The notes under the pieces: generated by a model | What the model was told of the DNA's origin: nothing | What the model saw: only the letters and a program-made list of their open reading frames with translations | The model's database searches: none | Shown here: positions 1 to 9,225 of the stretch, piece after piece | Layout: every line of letters begins with the position of its first letter | How positions within the stretch are numbered: position 1 is the stretch's first letter | Translations under genes and position numbers: made by a program | Origin: Beijerinckiaceae bacterium | GTDB taxonomy: Bacteria; Pseudomonadota; Alphaproteobacteria; Rhizobiales; Beijerinckiaceae | DNA length: 38,054 nucleotides | Direction of reading: 5' to 3' | Assembly: GCA_026461505.1 (NCBI GenBank) | Contig: JAPJMW010000149.1 | Location: 1-38,054, forward strand

Positions 1-311
1 TGCTGATCCTCGGCAATGTTGGCGAGATGAGAAAAATGGCCGAAAGCGCGGACGATTTGGATCGTTTGAGCGGGCGTCAGACCATCGAGAATAGCCTCCA
101 ATTCATCCCGCGCCGGGGTATCGTTATCGCGATGAAAACGAATGGAAGTCTGCCGAATTTCCTCGACAATCTTATAAATTTCCTTGCCTTCCTGTTCTCG
201 CACAGTATCTCCGAGAAGGCGGCCCAAGAGCCTGATGTCTTCCCGCAAAGGGCGGTCTTTCTCCGCCTCCGTCAAATGCGTGTGTGGCGCGGGATCATGA
301 ACATCATTCAT
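1..311 (-). CDS. ppc: Phosphoenolpyruvate carboxylase, N-terminal part (truncated by window edge)
   Basis: The minus strand is open from an ATG at 311 to the window edge and encodes about 103 residues. The translation contains [26 protein letters not shown] and [11 protein letters not shown], which are hallmarks of the N-terminus of bacterial PEP carboxylase. This cytoplasmic enzyme carboxylates PEP with bicarbonate to oxaloacetate and refills the TCA cycle. An AAGG ribosome-binding site lies about nine bases upstream of the ATG. The catalytic C-terminal regions lie outside the window. The gene diverges from the FNR-type regulator at 553. Confidence 0.9.
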   Translation of the reverse strand, partial: MNDVHDPAPHTHLTEAEKDRPLREDIRLLGRLLGDTVREQEGKEIYKIVEEIRQTSIRFHRDNDTPARDELEAILDGLTPAQTIQIVRAFGHFSHLANIAEDQ

Positions 312-552
312 ATGAAAATACCTTTTTGAAAGCTTTTGAAGCCGCAAAACCGCTATTTCTTAAACCAAGAACTGTGCCAAGATGGCGCATGAGACTAAAG
401 TCGATTACCGGATCACGTCTTTCTTAGCAAATTCATTGTCAGGCGATTGAAACTGTTTGGATATTTGCAACCTTACGATTTCGGTTAAGGCCTAGGTTGA
501 ACTCGGTTTTTTCTGGTAAAGTGTCAGATCTTATGCGGCGGGTTCAGGATCG
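312..552. other. Divergent intergenic region between ppc and the FNR-type regulator
   Basis: This AT-richer stretch of 241 bases must hold the start signals for both divergent genes. I found no TTGAT-N4-ATCAA FNR box here and no convincing -35/-10 pair, so autoregulation of the regulator by an FNR box is not supported by the sequence. Confidence 0.5.
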
Positions 553-1302
553 ATGATGGACAATAGCGGCGGATTTACTGAGCCACACCGACATGGAGCT
601 TGCGGGCATCATGTACCCGGTGATGATTGCCGCTTTTGTAGCATCCGGCGCTTGAGCGTCTGCTCCGCGCTTGATCAGGATGAATTGTCGTTTCTCGAGG
701 GCATGGCGGGTGACTCTGTTTTTGAAGAGAAATCCACCCTATTTCGGGAAGAAGACGAAAGTATCTCGGTTTACAATGTCACATCGGGCGTTATTCGGCT
801 GGTGCGCTCTCTCCCTGATGGACGACGGCAAATCACGGGATTTGCCTTGCCGGGAGATTTTTTGGGCTTAGCCCTTCAAAAACAGTGGAAATTTTCAGCG
901 GAAGCGGTGACGGACGTCAAAGCCTGCCGCTTTAAACGCTCGACATTTGATGATTTTAGTGAGCAAAAGCCGCATCTCATGAAGCGGATGCATGAATTCG
1001 CGACCCATGAATTGTCTCTGGCGCAAGACCACATGGTGCTGCTGGGCCGTTTGACGGCTGAAGAGAAAATTGCGTCTTTTTTGGTTCTCATGAAGCGCCG
1101 ATGGACGCGGGTTGAGGGGCACGAGCTCGGTTTGATCCGGTTGCCGATGGGCCGGCAGGATATTGCCGATTACCTTGGGCTGACGATTGAAACCGTTAGC
1201 CGTGTGATCAATCAGATGCAGCGGGATCGGAAGCTGGTCATTGTGCCGGACGGGATCCGCTTTATCGACGCCGCCTATTTTGAGCAGCACGCCATCGCCT
1301 GA
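553..1302 (+). CDS. fnrL: FNR-type (FnrL) oxygen-sensing transcriptional regulator of the Crp/Fnr family
   Basis: This 249-residue protein has a cyclic-nucleotide-binding-like fold at about 40-160 and a C-terminal helix-turn-helix. The N-terminus has Cys17, Cys26, Cys29 and Cys37, and Cys125 lies in the effector domain. The C-X2-C-X7-C spacing plus the distant cysteine fits a [4Fe-4S] cluster as in FNR/FnrL, rather than the cluster-less FixK type. The recognition helix reads LTIETVSRVINQMQ and keeps the E-x2-S-R residues that in FNR read TTGAT half-sites. A perfect site of that kind lies downstream at 1356-1369. Under low oxygen the protein should dimerise and activate the cbb3 operon. Two ATGs (553, 556) are possible starts. 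FnrL is preferred over FixK because of the cysteines. Confidence 0.88.
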   Translation: MMDNSGGFTEPHRHGACGHHVPGDDCRFCSIRRLSVCSALDQDELSFLEGMAGDSVFEEKSTLFREEDESISVYNVTSGVIRLVRSLPDGRRQITGFALPGDFLGLALQKQWKFSAEAVTDVKACRFKRSTFDDFSEQKPHLMKRMHEFATHELSLAQDHMVLLGRLTAEEKIASFLVLMKRRWTRVEGHELGLIRLPMGRQDIADYLGLTIETVSRVINQMQRDRKLVIVPDGIRFIDAAYFEQHAIA

Positions 1303-1355
1303 TCCTGACGATCCGCTTTCATTATACGTTCGTCTTATAGCGCTTGAGCGCTACT

Positions 1356-1369
1356 TTGATTTGCATCAA
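1356..1369 (+). promoter_or_regulatory. Perfect FNR box (anaerobox) upstream of ccoN
   Basis: The sequence is TTGATTTGCATCAA, an exact TTGAT-N4-ATCAA palindrome. Its centre lies about 102 bases before the ccoN start codon. The regulator encoded just upstream has the E-x2-S-R recognition residues for this site. A class II start site near 1404 would be expected, but I cannot place a strong -10 there; TAAAAT at 1404-1409 is the nearest candidate and does not fit -41.5 spacing exactly. Confidence 0.85.
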
Positions 1370-1464
1370 TGCCGTCGGTTTCCGCTTAGGCCACGCTTCT
1401 GGTTAAAATGGGACGATCATCGATTTTTGATTTGTGTCGTCAAATGGAGCGGGGTTGAGGCATT

Positions 1465-3111
1465 ATGAACGGTATTACAGAAAAAAAGCTCTCCTTTGGT
1501 GAATTGGGGCTATCGTTTGTTCTGGCCTTGGTCGCGGTTGGCGCCATCTTTGTGGCGGCGAAGGCTTGGACGCCCGAATTTGCATTTCATGCTTATCTTT
1601 TCGCCGCCGCGGCGATTGCCGGTGTCTTTGCGATCGGCAATCGTTATTTTGCCAGACCCGCACAAACGCCTCAGGAGATTGACGGTAAGCCGAATTATAA
1701 TTTTGGCCCTGTGAAATTCGCGACCCTTGCTGCACTGTTCTGGGGCATCGCCGGATTTACCGTTGGTCTCTATATCGCCCTTGAACTGTCTTGGCCTATT
1801 TTCAATCTGGATCTGCCTTGGACCAGCTTTGGCCGCTTGCGTCCCCTGCATACTTCTGCAGTTATCTTCGCGTTCGGCGGCAATGTGCTGCTGGCTACCT
1901 CTTTTTATGTTGTGCAACGGACTTGCCGTGCGCGCCTTGCGGGTGATCTCGCGCCTTGGTTCGTTGTGCTCGGATATAATTTCTTCATCGTCATTGCTGG
2001 AACGGGATATCTCCTCGGTATCACGCAGGGCAAAGAATATGCGGAGCCTGAATGGTATTCGGACTCGTGGCTGACGATTGTGTGGGTGACCTATTTACTC
2101 GTTTTCCTCGGCACGCTTTGGAAACGCAAAGAGCCCCATATTTATGTCGCCAATTGGTTCTATCTCGCCTTCATTGTAACGGTCGCCGTTCTGCATCTCG
2201 GCAATAACGCAGCCATTCCGGTTTCGATCTTCTCGTCGAAATCCTATATCGTTTGGTCTGGCGTCCAGGATGCCATGATCCAGTGGTGGTACGGGCATAA
2301 CGCGGTAGGCTTCTTCTTGACCGCAGGCTTTTTGGCCATCGTCTATTATTTCATTCCGAAGCGTGCGGATCGGCCTGTCTATTCTTATCGCCTGTCGATC
2401 ATCCATTTCTGGGCCCTGATCTTCATGTATATCTGGGCAGGTCCGCATCATCTCCATTACACGGCGTTACCTGATTGGGCGCAGACGCTTGGCATGACAT
2501 TTTCCATCATGCTTTGGATGCCGTCATGGGGTGGCATGATCAATGGTTTGATGACGCTCTCAGGCGCGTGGGACAAGCTGCGTACCGATCCGGTGTTACG
2601 CATGATGGTGGTCTCCGTTGCCTTCTATGGAATGGCCACCTTTGAAGGCCCGATGATGTCGATCAAATCGGTTAACTCACTGAGCCATTATACCGATTGG
2701 GGCATTGGCCATGTGCATTCTGGTGCATTGGGTTGGGTTGCCTATGTCTCCTTCGGTGCGATTTATTGCCTCGTCCCATGGCTGTGGAACAAGCGCGAAG
2801 TGTACTCGCTGAAGCTCGTGAACTGGCACTTCTGGGTATCGACCATCGGCATTGTTTTCTACATCAGCGCGATGTGGGTTGCAGGCATCATGCAAGGCTT
2901 GATGTGGCGCGCTTATACGGCGCTGGGCTTCCTCGAATATTCCTTCGTTGAAACGAGCGAGGCGATGCATCCGATGTATATTATCCGCGCCCTTGGTGGA
3001 GGCATGTTCCTCATCGGTGCGATCATCATGGTCTATAATATCTACATGACCATCCGTTCGCCTGAACCGGCTGCTCTTGGCACCCGCGCGGCACTTGTTC
3101 CTGGCGAGTAA
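1465..3111 (+). CDS. ccoN: cbb3-type cytochrome c oxidase subunit I
   Basis: This 548-residue multi-pass inner-membrane protein is the catalytic heme-copper subunit that reduces O2 to water with high oxygen affinity. Metal ligands can be read directly: His278, His328 and His329 for CuB, Tyr322 as the cross-linked tyrosine, His416 for the high-spin heme, and His129 with His418 for the low-spin heme. The 44-residue distance from His278 to Tyr322 equals the H207-Y251 spacing of the Pseudomonas stutzeri enzyme. The N-terminus adds two helices before the core. A GAGG site lies four bases before the ATG. It is the first gene of the ccoNOQP-fixGHIS series and follows the FNR box. Confidence 0.97.
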   Translation: MNGITEKKLSFGELGLSFVLALVAVGAIFVAAKAWTPEFAFHAYLFAAAAIAGVFAIGNRYFARPAQTPQEIDGKPNYNFGPVKFATLAALFWGIAGFTVGLYIALELSWPIFNLDLPWTSFGRLRPLHTSAVIFAFGGNVLLATSFYVVQRTCRARLAGDLAPWFVVLGYNFFIVIAGTGYLLGITQGKEYAEPEWYSDSWLTIVWVTYLLVFLGTLWKRKEPHIYVANWFYLAFIVTVAVLHLGNNAAIPVSIFSSKSYIVWSGVQDAMIQWWYGHNAVGFFLTAGFLAIVYYFIPKRADRPVYSYRLSIIHFWALIFMYIWAGPHHLHYTALPDWAQTLGMTFSIMLWMPSWGGMINGLMTLSGAWDKLRTDPVLRMMVVSVAFYGMATFEGPMMSIKSVNSLSHYTDWGIGHVHSGALGWVAYVSFGAIYCLVPWLWNKREVYSLKLVNWHFWVSTIGIVFYISAMWVAGIMQGLMWRAYTALGFLEYSFVETSEAMHPMYIIRALGGGMFLIGAIIMVYNIYMTIRSPEPAALGTRAALVPGE

Positions 3112-3123
3112 GGATTTAAGCAC

Positions 3124-3882
3124 ATGACACATCCCGCCTCACACTCACCATCTCTTTGGCAGCGGCATCAAATCTTTGAGAAGAATTCGATCATCCTTGT
3201 GATCGGCATTCTCATCGCTATTTCGATCGGTGGTCTCGTCGAAGTATTGCCGCTCTTTTATTTGAAAAGCACGATTGAGAAGGTTGACGGCATTCGTCCT
3301 TTGACGCCGCTCGAATTAACGGGCCGAAAAATTTATGTGCGTGAAGGATGCTATAATTGCCACTCACAAATGATCCGTCCTTTGCGTGACGAAGTGGAGC
3401 GCTATGGCCATTATTCGCTGGCCGCCGAGAGCATGTATGATCATCCCTTCCAATGGGGTTCAAAACGCACAGGGCCTGATCTTGCCCGTGTTGGTGGAAA
3501 ATATTCGGACGATTGGCACCGCGACCATTTGCGTAATCCGCGTTCGGTCGTGCCAGCATCGATTATGCCTGGCTATCCATGGCTTGAACAAAACCTTGTC
3601 GACATTTCCCACATTGGCGAAAACATGGCGGTGTTGGCTGTCGAAGGCGTTCCCTACACAGCCGACATGATCAAATCGGCGGTGTCGGATGCCAAAACAC
3701 AAGGCTCTGCCGACGATGCTTCAACAGCAGATTTCACCAAGCGTTATCCGAAAGCGATTAGCCGCGATCTTGGTGGCAATGTTGGTCGCCTAACGGAGGC
3801 TGACGCTTTGATCGCTTATCTGCAGCTTTTGGGCACGCAGGTTGATTTCAAACTCTATGACGACAAAGCGAATATTAGGTGA
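3124..3882 (+). CDS. ccoO: cbb3-type cytochrome c oxidase subunit II (mono-heme cytochrome c)
   Basis: This 252-residue protein has an N-terminal membrane anchor at about 22-45 and a periplasmic cytochrome c domain. The heme c motif is C76-Y-N-C79-H80, followed by the typical SQMIRPLRDEVERYG stretch. It passes electrons from CcoP to the heme-copper centre of CcoN. It starts 12 bases after the ccoN stop, with an AAGGA sequence just before the spacer, so the two are co-transcribed. Confidence 0.97.
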   Translation: MTHPASHSPSLWQRHQIFEKNSIILVIGILIAISIGGLVEVLPLFYLKSTIEKVDGIRPLTPLELTGRKIYVREGCYNCHSQMIRPLRDEVERYGHYSLAAESMYDHPFQWGSKRTGPDLARVGGKYSDDWHRDHLRNPRSVVPASIMPGYPWLEQNLVDISHIGENMAVLAVEGVPYTADMIKSAVSDAKTQGSADDASTADFTKRYPKAISRDLGGNVGRLTEADALIAYLQLLGTQVDFKLYDDKANIR

Positions 3883-3891
3883 GGTGACACC

Positions 3892-4053
3892 ATGGAAGGT
3901 AATCCAACGTTTGACATGCTGTCATCATTCGCTGCGTCTTGGGGAATGGCCTATTTCGCCCTGATCTTTTTGATGGTCATGGTCTATGCACTCTGGCCTT
4001 CAAAGCGAGATTTATTCGATCACGCTGCCCGTATTCCGCTTTCAGAGGATTAA
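3892..4053 (+). CDS. ccoQ: cbb3-type oxidase small subunit CcoQ/FixQ
   Basis: This 53-residue protein has one transmembrane helix at about 17-37 (FAASWGMAYFALIFLMVMVY) followed by LWPSKRDLFDHAARIPL, the usual CcoQ tail after a Trp-Pro. It stabilises the interaction of CcoP with the CcoNO core. A GAGGTGAC ribosome-binding stretch precedes the ATG. The gene sits between ccoO and ccoP with gaps of 9 and 3 bases. Confidence 0.93.
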   Translation: MEGNPTFDMLSSFAASWGMAYFALIFLMVMVYALWPSKRDLFDHAARIPLSED

Positions 4054-4056
4054 GCC

Positions 4057-4938
4057 ATGCAAGATAATCATGCAAAAAAAACCGATGAAAAAGGCGGCTA
4101 CGGTACAACGGGTCATGAATGGGATGGCATTCAGGAATTAAACACGCCGTTGCCGCGCTGGTGGCTGTGGACGTGGTATGCGTGCATTATTTGGGCGTTT
4201 GGATACTGGATCGCCTATCCCGCTATTCCGCTTGTCTCATCCTTTACTAAAGGTGTTTTGGGTTGGTCGTCGCGTGAAGCGGTGGTAGCGGATGTTAAAG
4301 GCTTGCAAACGCTGCGTGGTCCAATGACGGCAAAGATTGAAGCTGTGTCTTTGGCCGATATTGAGAAAACGCCGGAATTGCTGTCCTTCGCTCGCGCCCA
4401 AGGCGCGGCTGCTTTTGCCGTTAATTGCTCACCCTGCCATGGCGCTGGTGCGCAAGGCTCAAAAGCCTATCCGAATTTGAACGATGATGATTGGCTTTGG
4501 GGCGGAAGTTTGGATGCCATCCACACCACGCTGCAACATGGCATTCGCTGGGACGCCGACAAGGATACACGCTCCAGCATGATGCCTGCCTTTGGTAAGG
4601 ATGGCACCCTGAAGCCAAATGAAATCAGTGCCACCGCCGATTATGTTCGTTCGCTTTCCGGCCTTCCTACCGAAAAGGGCGCTGACTTAGCGCTTGGCCA
4701 ATCGGTATTTGCGGCGAATTGCGCCGCTTGCCATGGTGACAATGGCGAAGGTAACCAAGAGGTTGGCGCACCAAAGTTGAATGATAAAGTGTGGCTCTAC
4801 GGGCCGGACAAGGCATTGATCATGGAACGCATCACGGTGGGCGGCGGCGGTGTGATGCCTGCTTGGGCTACCCGTCTTGACGCACCAACGATTAAATCGC
4901 TTGCTGTCTATGTGCACACGCTCGGAGGCGGGCAGTAA
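4057..4938 (+). CDS. ccoP: cbb3-type cytochrome c oxidase subunit III (di-heme cytochrome c)
   Basis: This 293-residue protein begins with the GHEWDGIQELNTPLPRWW signature that precedes the membrane anchor. Two heme c sites follow, C124-S-P-C127-H128 and C222-A-A-C225-H226. MMPAFG and VMPAWA carry the likely axial methionines. CcoP takes electrons from soluble cytochromes and passes them to CcoO. It is the last structural gene of the oxidase and is separated from ccoG by 54 bases that hold a small hairpin. Confidence 0.97.
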   Translation: MQDNHAKKTDEKGGYGTTGHEWDGIQELNTPLPRWWLWTWYACIIWAFGYWIAYPAIPLVSSFTKGVLGWSSREAVVADVKGLQTLRGPMTAKIEAVSLADIEKTPELLSFARAQGAAAFAVNCSPCHGAGAQGSKAYPNLNDDDWLWGGSLDAIHTTLQHGIRWDADKDTRSSMMPAFGKDGTLKPNEISATADYVRSLSGLPTEKGADLALGQSVFAANCAACHGDNGEGNQEVGAPKLNDKVWLYGPDKALIMERITVGGGGVMPAWATRLDAPTIKSLAVYVHTLGGGQ

Positions 4939-4949
4939 TCAAATCTTGC

Positions 4950-4971
4950 GATCGGCCAGAGAGAGCCGATC
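4950..4971 (+). other. Hairpin between ccoP and ccoG
   Basis: GATCGGC (4950-4956) and GCCGATC (4965-4971) form a perfect 7-bp stem with an 8-base loop. No T-tract follows. It could be an RNA processing or mRNA-stability element dividing the oxidase genes from the assembly genes, or a weak attenuator. Confidence 0.4.
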
Positions 4972-4992
4972 CAACCTAGATTAGGAACCAGA

Positions 4993-6465
4993 ATGTCTCT
5001 CGCTCCTGCCTTTGATCCGCATTTAGACGAACCTGAAGCGCCGCTCTATACCGCTCGAAAGCAAATCTATCCTCAAGCGGTAAAGGGATTTTACCGCCGG
5101 ATAAAATGGCTCATTCTGGCGGTGACACTCGGCATTTATTATTTGCTGCCGTTTGTTCGCTGGGATCGCGGTCCGAATGCACCATCGCAGGCGGTGCTCG
5201 TTGATTTGCCCCATCGTCGGGCCTATTTCTTCTTTATCGAAATTTGGCCGCAGGAAGTCTATTATCTAACCGGGCTGTTAATCCTTGCCGCACTCGTTCT
5301 CTTTTTGATGAATGCAATGGCGGGCCGCATTTGGTGTGGCTATCTTTGTCCGCAAACCGTTTGGATCGATCTGTTTATGGCGGTTGAACGCCTGATTGAA
5401 GGGGACCGGCGCGAGCGGATGCATCGTGATGCGCAGCCTGTTGATTTAGAAATCTTTTCGCTCAAGCTTTTAAAACATTCCATTTGGCTTTTAATCGCTT
5501 GGTGGACGGGTGGTGTATGGGTTTTGTATTTTGCGGATGCACCAACGCTTGTCTATGAATTAGCGACGTTTCGCGGTGAGCCCATTGCCTATATTTCCAT
5601 TCTTGTATTGACCTTTACGACCTATACATTCGCCGGCCTGATGCGTGAGCAAGTATGCCTTTACATGTGTCCATGGCCGCGCATCCAAGCCGCGTTGACA
5701 GATGAACACGCGTTGAACGTCACCTATCGATATGATCGCGGTGAGCCGCGCATGTCGCTTAAAAAGGCAACACATGCTCGAAGCGTCAATGAACCTGCTG
5801 GTGATTGTATTGATTGCCAGCAATGCGTTGCAGTGTGTCCAACCGGTGTCGATATTCGTCAGGGCCCCAATCTTGGCTGTATCCAATGCGGATTATGCAT
5901 TGATGCGTGCGATGATGTGATGGCGAAGATTGATCGTCCATTGCGTTTGATCGCGTATGATACAGACGTCAATATTAAACGGCGTCAAAGCGGGTTAAGC
6001 GAAGTCTTTAAGCCTGTCCGAGCAAGAACATTATTATATGCCGTTATGATTGCCGCCATTGGCGGTGTGATGGCGTATGCTTTAGCCAATCGCGCGCCTT
6101 TTACGGTGAATGTCATTCATGACAGGAATCCAATTTTTGTAAAATTATCGGATGGCCATATTCGAAACGGATATACCGTTCGGATTGCCAATATGCTTTC
6201 CGATCCGCAGAGCTTCACACTGAGAGTTGACGGCTTACATGAAGCTCATATTGAGATTATTGGTGGCGAAGCTGAAATAGAGGGCTTACCATCGATCACC
6301 GTTGGCGCGGATCAAACGCGCGAAATGCGGGTATTGGTTCGTGCTGGCGAAGAGGATGATCGCGAAGGCGAGCCTGCTGGTCTAGAGTTTCAAATTCAAG
6401 ATATTCATGATGGGCGTACAGCTATTGCGCATGATTTCTTCCGTACACCACATAGTATCCATTGA
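4993..6465 (+). CDS. ccoG: cbb3 oxidase assembly polyferredoxin CcoG/FixG (cupric reductase)
   Basis: This 490-residue membrane protein carries two ferredoxin-type [4Fe-4S] motifs at Cys272/275/278/282 and Cys296/299/302/306. Membrane-side cysteine motifs are CGYLCP (115-120) and CLYMCPWPR (222-230). The C-terminal third (about 350-490) is an Ig-like periplasmic domain after a final helix. CcoG has been reported to reduce Cu(II) to Cu(I) for insertion into the oxidase. A TTAGGAACC ribosome-binding site precedes the ATG. Confidence 0.95.
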   Translation: MSLAPAFDPHLDEPEAPLYTARKQIYPQAVKGFYRRIKWLILAVTLGIYYLLPFVRWDRGPNAPSQAVLVDLPHRRAYFFFIEIWPQEVYYLTGLLILAALVLFLMNAMAGRIWCGYLCPQTVWIDLFMAVERLIEGDRRERMHRDAQPVDLEIFSLKLLKHSIWLLIAWWTGGVWVLYFADAPTLVYELATFRGEPIAYISILVLTFTTYTFAGLMREQVCLYMCPWPRIQAALTDEHALNVTYRYDRGEPRMSLKKATHARSVNEPAGDCIDCQQCVAVCPTGVDIRQGPNLGCIQCGLCIDACDDVMAKIDRPLRLIAYDTDVNIKRRQSGLSEVFKPVRARTLLYAVMIAAIGGVMAYALANRAPFTVNVIHDRNPIFVKLSDGHIRNGYTVRIANMLSDPQSFTLRVDGLHEAHIEIIGGEAEIEGLPSITVGADQTREMRVLVRAGEEDDREGEPAGLEFQIQDIHDGRTAIAHDFFRTPHSIH

Positions 6466-6488
6466 CCCCGAGCCGGTTTGAGGATGAC

Positions 6489-6495
6489 AAAGGAG
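6489..6495 (+). promoter_or_regulatory. Ribosome-binding site that decides the fixH start
   Basis: AAAGGAG precedes the ATG at 6504 by eight bases and is absent near the upstream in-frame TTG at 6462. Confidence 0.7.
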
Positions 6496-6503
6496 TTGGT
6501 TCA

Positions 6504-7016
6504 ATGAGTGGGATTGCATTAGTGGAACACTCCAAATCTAATTTCCGGCTGACGGGTTGGAAGGTCTTTTTTATTATTTCCAGCTTCTTTGGCGTGATAA
6601 TGGCTGTTAATTTTGTGATGGCTTATTATGCCATTCATACCTTCAGCGGCATGCAAACGGAAAAGCCTTATGAAAGCGGGCTCGCTTATAACCGTGCGAT
6701 TTCGGAAGCCAAGGCGCAAGCTTCTCGTGGTTGGCATGTCGATCTTCGAATGGAGCGTGCGACCGACGGATCGATCGATATGAATGTAGTACTCAACGAT
6801 GCGGCATCACAACCTTTAGAAAATTTAAGCGTTAAAGCCGCACTGCGTTCACCTATTGATTCAAAACGCGATCATCTTCTTTCACTTGTTGGCGCAGGGC
6901 ATGGAACATATAATGGCGTAACAAGTGCTGAAGCCGGGCAATGGGACGTGGAGATCATGGCTGAAAGCGATGGTGCAATCGTGTATCGTTCGATCAATCG
7001 CGTCATCATTCACTAG
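6504..7016 (+). CDS. fixH: FixH family cbb3 assembly protein
   Basis: This protein of about 170 residues has one N-terminal transmembrane helix (LTGWKVFFIISSFFGVIMAV) and an extracytoplasmic beta-rich domain, as in FixH/CcoH. I chose the ATG at 6504 because AAAGGAG at 6489-6495 lies eight bases upstream. The frame is open further 5' to a TTG at 6462, but that start would overlap ccoG and has no ribosome-binding site. FixH helps assemble the oxidase together with the copper pump FixI. It sits between ccoG and fixI. Confidence 0.9.
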   Translation: MSGIALVEHSKSNFRLTGWKVFFIISSFFGVIMAVNFVMAYYAIHTFSGMQTEKPYESGLAYNRAISEAKAQASRGWHVDLRMERATDGSIDMNVVLNDAASQPLENLSVKAALRSPIDSKRDHLLSLVGAGHGTYNGVTSAEAGQWDVEIMAESDGAIVYRSINRVIIH

Positions 7017-7039
7017 CGAATTAAAAAGGATTAAATTGG

Positions 7040-9223
7040 GTGTCTACGACTGCCGATTATTCTGCCTTTTTAAGGCAAAGCAATAAAGGTAGGCCGACAC
7101 TCGATCTGGCGATTGAAGGCATCGTCAGCGCAGATGCCATTGCAACGATTGAACACTCGCTCCGCTTAACGCCTGGTCTTGTCAGCGCGCGGCTCAATTT
7201 TACAACCCGACGACTCTCGACCGAGTGGACGGCCCCCGATTGCGATCCAACGCCTGCTATCGAAACGCTTGAACGCTTGGGATATCGCGTTGCGCCTTTT
7301 ACCTCAGACCGCTCTGAGTCCGATGAGGACAGGCGCACCAAATGGCTTTTGCGCTGCTTGGCCGTTTCAGGCTTTGCAGCCATTAATGTGATGTTGCTTT
7401 CGATTTCCGTTTGGGCCGGAAATGTAACGGATATTACGCCGGAAACGCGTGATCTTTTCCATTGGCTCTCTGCTCTTATTGCATTGCCTGCGGCAGGGTT
7501 TTCGGGCCAGCCCTTTTTCTATAGTGCCGCCAATGCGCTTCGCGAGCGGCGAATGAATATGGATGTGCCGATTTCAATCGGAATCTCTTTGGCTTTGGGC
7601 ATGTCAGTTTATGAGACGGCACATCATGCCGAACATGCCTATTTTGATTCGGCCTTAATGTTGATTTTCTTTTTGCTATCAGGCCGTGTGCTTGATCATG
7701 CCATGCGGAAACGTACACGCGCGGCTGCAGCTAATCTAGCGGCTTTAAGGGTTCCTATTGCGACGCGATTGAATCCCGACGGTACTTATTCAGAGCTTCC
7801 ATCAGAAGCGCTCACTGAGGGTGATCTGATTCTTGTGAGACCAGGCGAACGCTTTGCCGCTGATGGCATTATCATCGACGGTTCATCCCATATCGATCAG
7901 AGTCTGGTCACGGGCGAAACGGCACGTATTAAACGAGTAGAAGGTGATCGTGTTTTTGCTGGAACGTTAAATGGTGAAACACTGCTTCAGGTCAAAGTCT
8001 CCGCTTCCGGCGAGGCTACGCTTCTCGCTGATATTGAGCGTTTAATTGACAATGCAGTTTTGGCCAAAAGTAGATATGTGCAATTCGCCGATCGTGTGGC
8101 GCAAATTTATGCGCCTGTTGTGCATGTTGCTGCCGCTTTAACCGCCATGGTGTGGATTGCCTTAGGTGTGAGTGTTCATGATTCTCTCATCATTGCGATT
8201 GCAGTGCTCATCATAACGTGTCCATGCGCTTTGGCCTTGGCAGCACCGACGGTGCAAGTGGTTGTGGCAGGCGCATTGTTTCGCCGTGGTATTTTAATGA
8301 AATCAGGTGATGTGATCGAGCGGATGGCGGCGGTCGATACCATCGTTTTCGATAAGACGGGCACTTTAACGTTGCCCGAACCCGGGCTTGATGATGCTGG
8401 CGAATTATCTGATGAGGCGCTCCGTTGGGCCGGGCAACTTGCGCAAGCAAGCCACCATCCGCTTGCACGCGCTGTGCGGGATTATGCCGTTCATCGCTTT
8501 GGTGCGATAGGCGTCTTAACCGGGGTTGAAGAAGTAACGGGCGAAGGCGTGCGTATTGTGCAGGACGGCGTGATGATCACATTGGGTAGCCCTGCCTTTT
8601 GTAAGCTTCCCTTGCCTTTATGGCGAGATCAGAACTCGATTATCGCATTCCGAAACGGTGATGAGGCAGGCTATATTTCAATAGGCCAAGTGTTAAGACA
8701 AGATGCGATGCAAACAGTTTCTGCCTTGAAGCGTGATGGTTATCGTTTGATCATTTTGTCAGGGGACCAAAAAGGGCCTGTTCAAACGCTTGCCGATGAG
8801 CTTGGTGTGGGTGAATGGATAGCCGCCGCAAAGCCACACGAAAAATTGGCCTATTTGGACGGGCTGAAATCCCAAGGTCGAACGGTATTAATGGTTGGGG
8901 ACGGGTTGAATGATGCGCCCAGTCTTGCGGCCGCTTCTGTTTCGCTTTCCCCCGCCACGGGCGCGCATGTGACGCAAGCTGCAGCGGACGCTGTTTTTAC
9001 GGGTGATAGACTTGCCGCCGTTCGTGATACACTCTTGTTGTGCAAACGGGGCCAACACATCATGCGTGACAATTTTTTATTGGCTTTGGTTTATAATCTC
9101 ATCGCCGTACCGCTTGCTGTGGGTGGGCTTGTAACCCCTTTGATTGCAGCCGCGGCGATGTCGGGCTCATCCATCCTTGTAACGGTCAATGCGCTGCGCG
9201 CGCGAACGGTACGAGGTATTTAA
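7040..9223 (+). CDS. fixI: Copper-translocating P1B-type ATPase FixI/CcoI with a cysteine-less HMA domain
   Basis: This 727-residue inner-membrane pump exports Cu(I) towards the periplasm for cbb3 assembly. It has the CPC metal-transport motif at Cys394-Pro-Cys396, the phosphorylation site DKTGT at Asp438, VTGE in the actuator domain, SHHPLA and GDGLNDAP. The N-terminal heavy-metal-associated domain is odd. At 27-33 it reads GIVSADA where FixI proteins normally carry C-x-x-C, so both cysteines are replaced by Ser and Ala. The surrounding fold (IEHSLRLTPGLVSARLNFTT) is intact. The start is a GTG at 7040 behind AAAAAGGA. The gene lies between fixH and ccoS. Confidence 0.95.
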   Translation: MSTTADYSAFLRQSNKGRPTLDLAIEGIVSADAIATIEHSLRLTPGLVSARLNFTTRRLSTEWTAPDCDPTPAIETLERLGYRVAPFTSDRSESDEDRRTKWLLRCLAVSGFAAINVMLLSISVWAGNVTDITPETRDLFHWLSALIALPAAGFSGQPFFYSAANALRERRMNMDVPISIGISLALGMSVYETAHHAEHAYFDSALMLIFFLLSGRVLDHAMRKRTRAAAANLAALRVPIATRLNPDGTYSELPSEALTEGDLILVRPGERFAADGIIIDGSSHIDQSLVTGETARIKRVEGDRVFAGTLNGETLLQVKVSASGEATLLADIERLIDNAVLAKSRYVQFADRVAQIYAPVVHVAAALTAMVWIALGVSVHDSLIIAIAVLIITCPCALALAAPTVQVVVAGALFRRGILMKSGDVIERMAAVDTIVFDKTGTLTLPEPGLDDAGELSDEALRWAGQLAQASHHPLARAVRDYAVHRFGAIGVLTGVEEVTGEGVRIVQDGVMITLGSPAFCKLPLPLWRDQNSIIAFRNGDEAGYISIGQVLRQDAMQTVSALKRDGYRLIILSGDQKGPVQTLADELGVGEWIAAAKPHEKLAYLDGLKSQGRTVLMVGDGLNDAPSLAAASVSLSPATGAHVTQAAADAVFTGDRLAAVRDTLLLCKRGQHIMRDNFLLALVYNLIAVPLAVGGLVTPLIAAAAMSGSSILVTVNALRARTVRGI

Positions 9224-9225
9224 CG

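Noticed and set aside
27-329. 100-codon plus-strand frame at the window start
   Set aside because: It lies opposite the ppc N-terminus, whose translation is clearly conserved; the plus frame has no recognisable protein.
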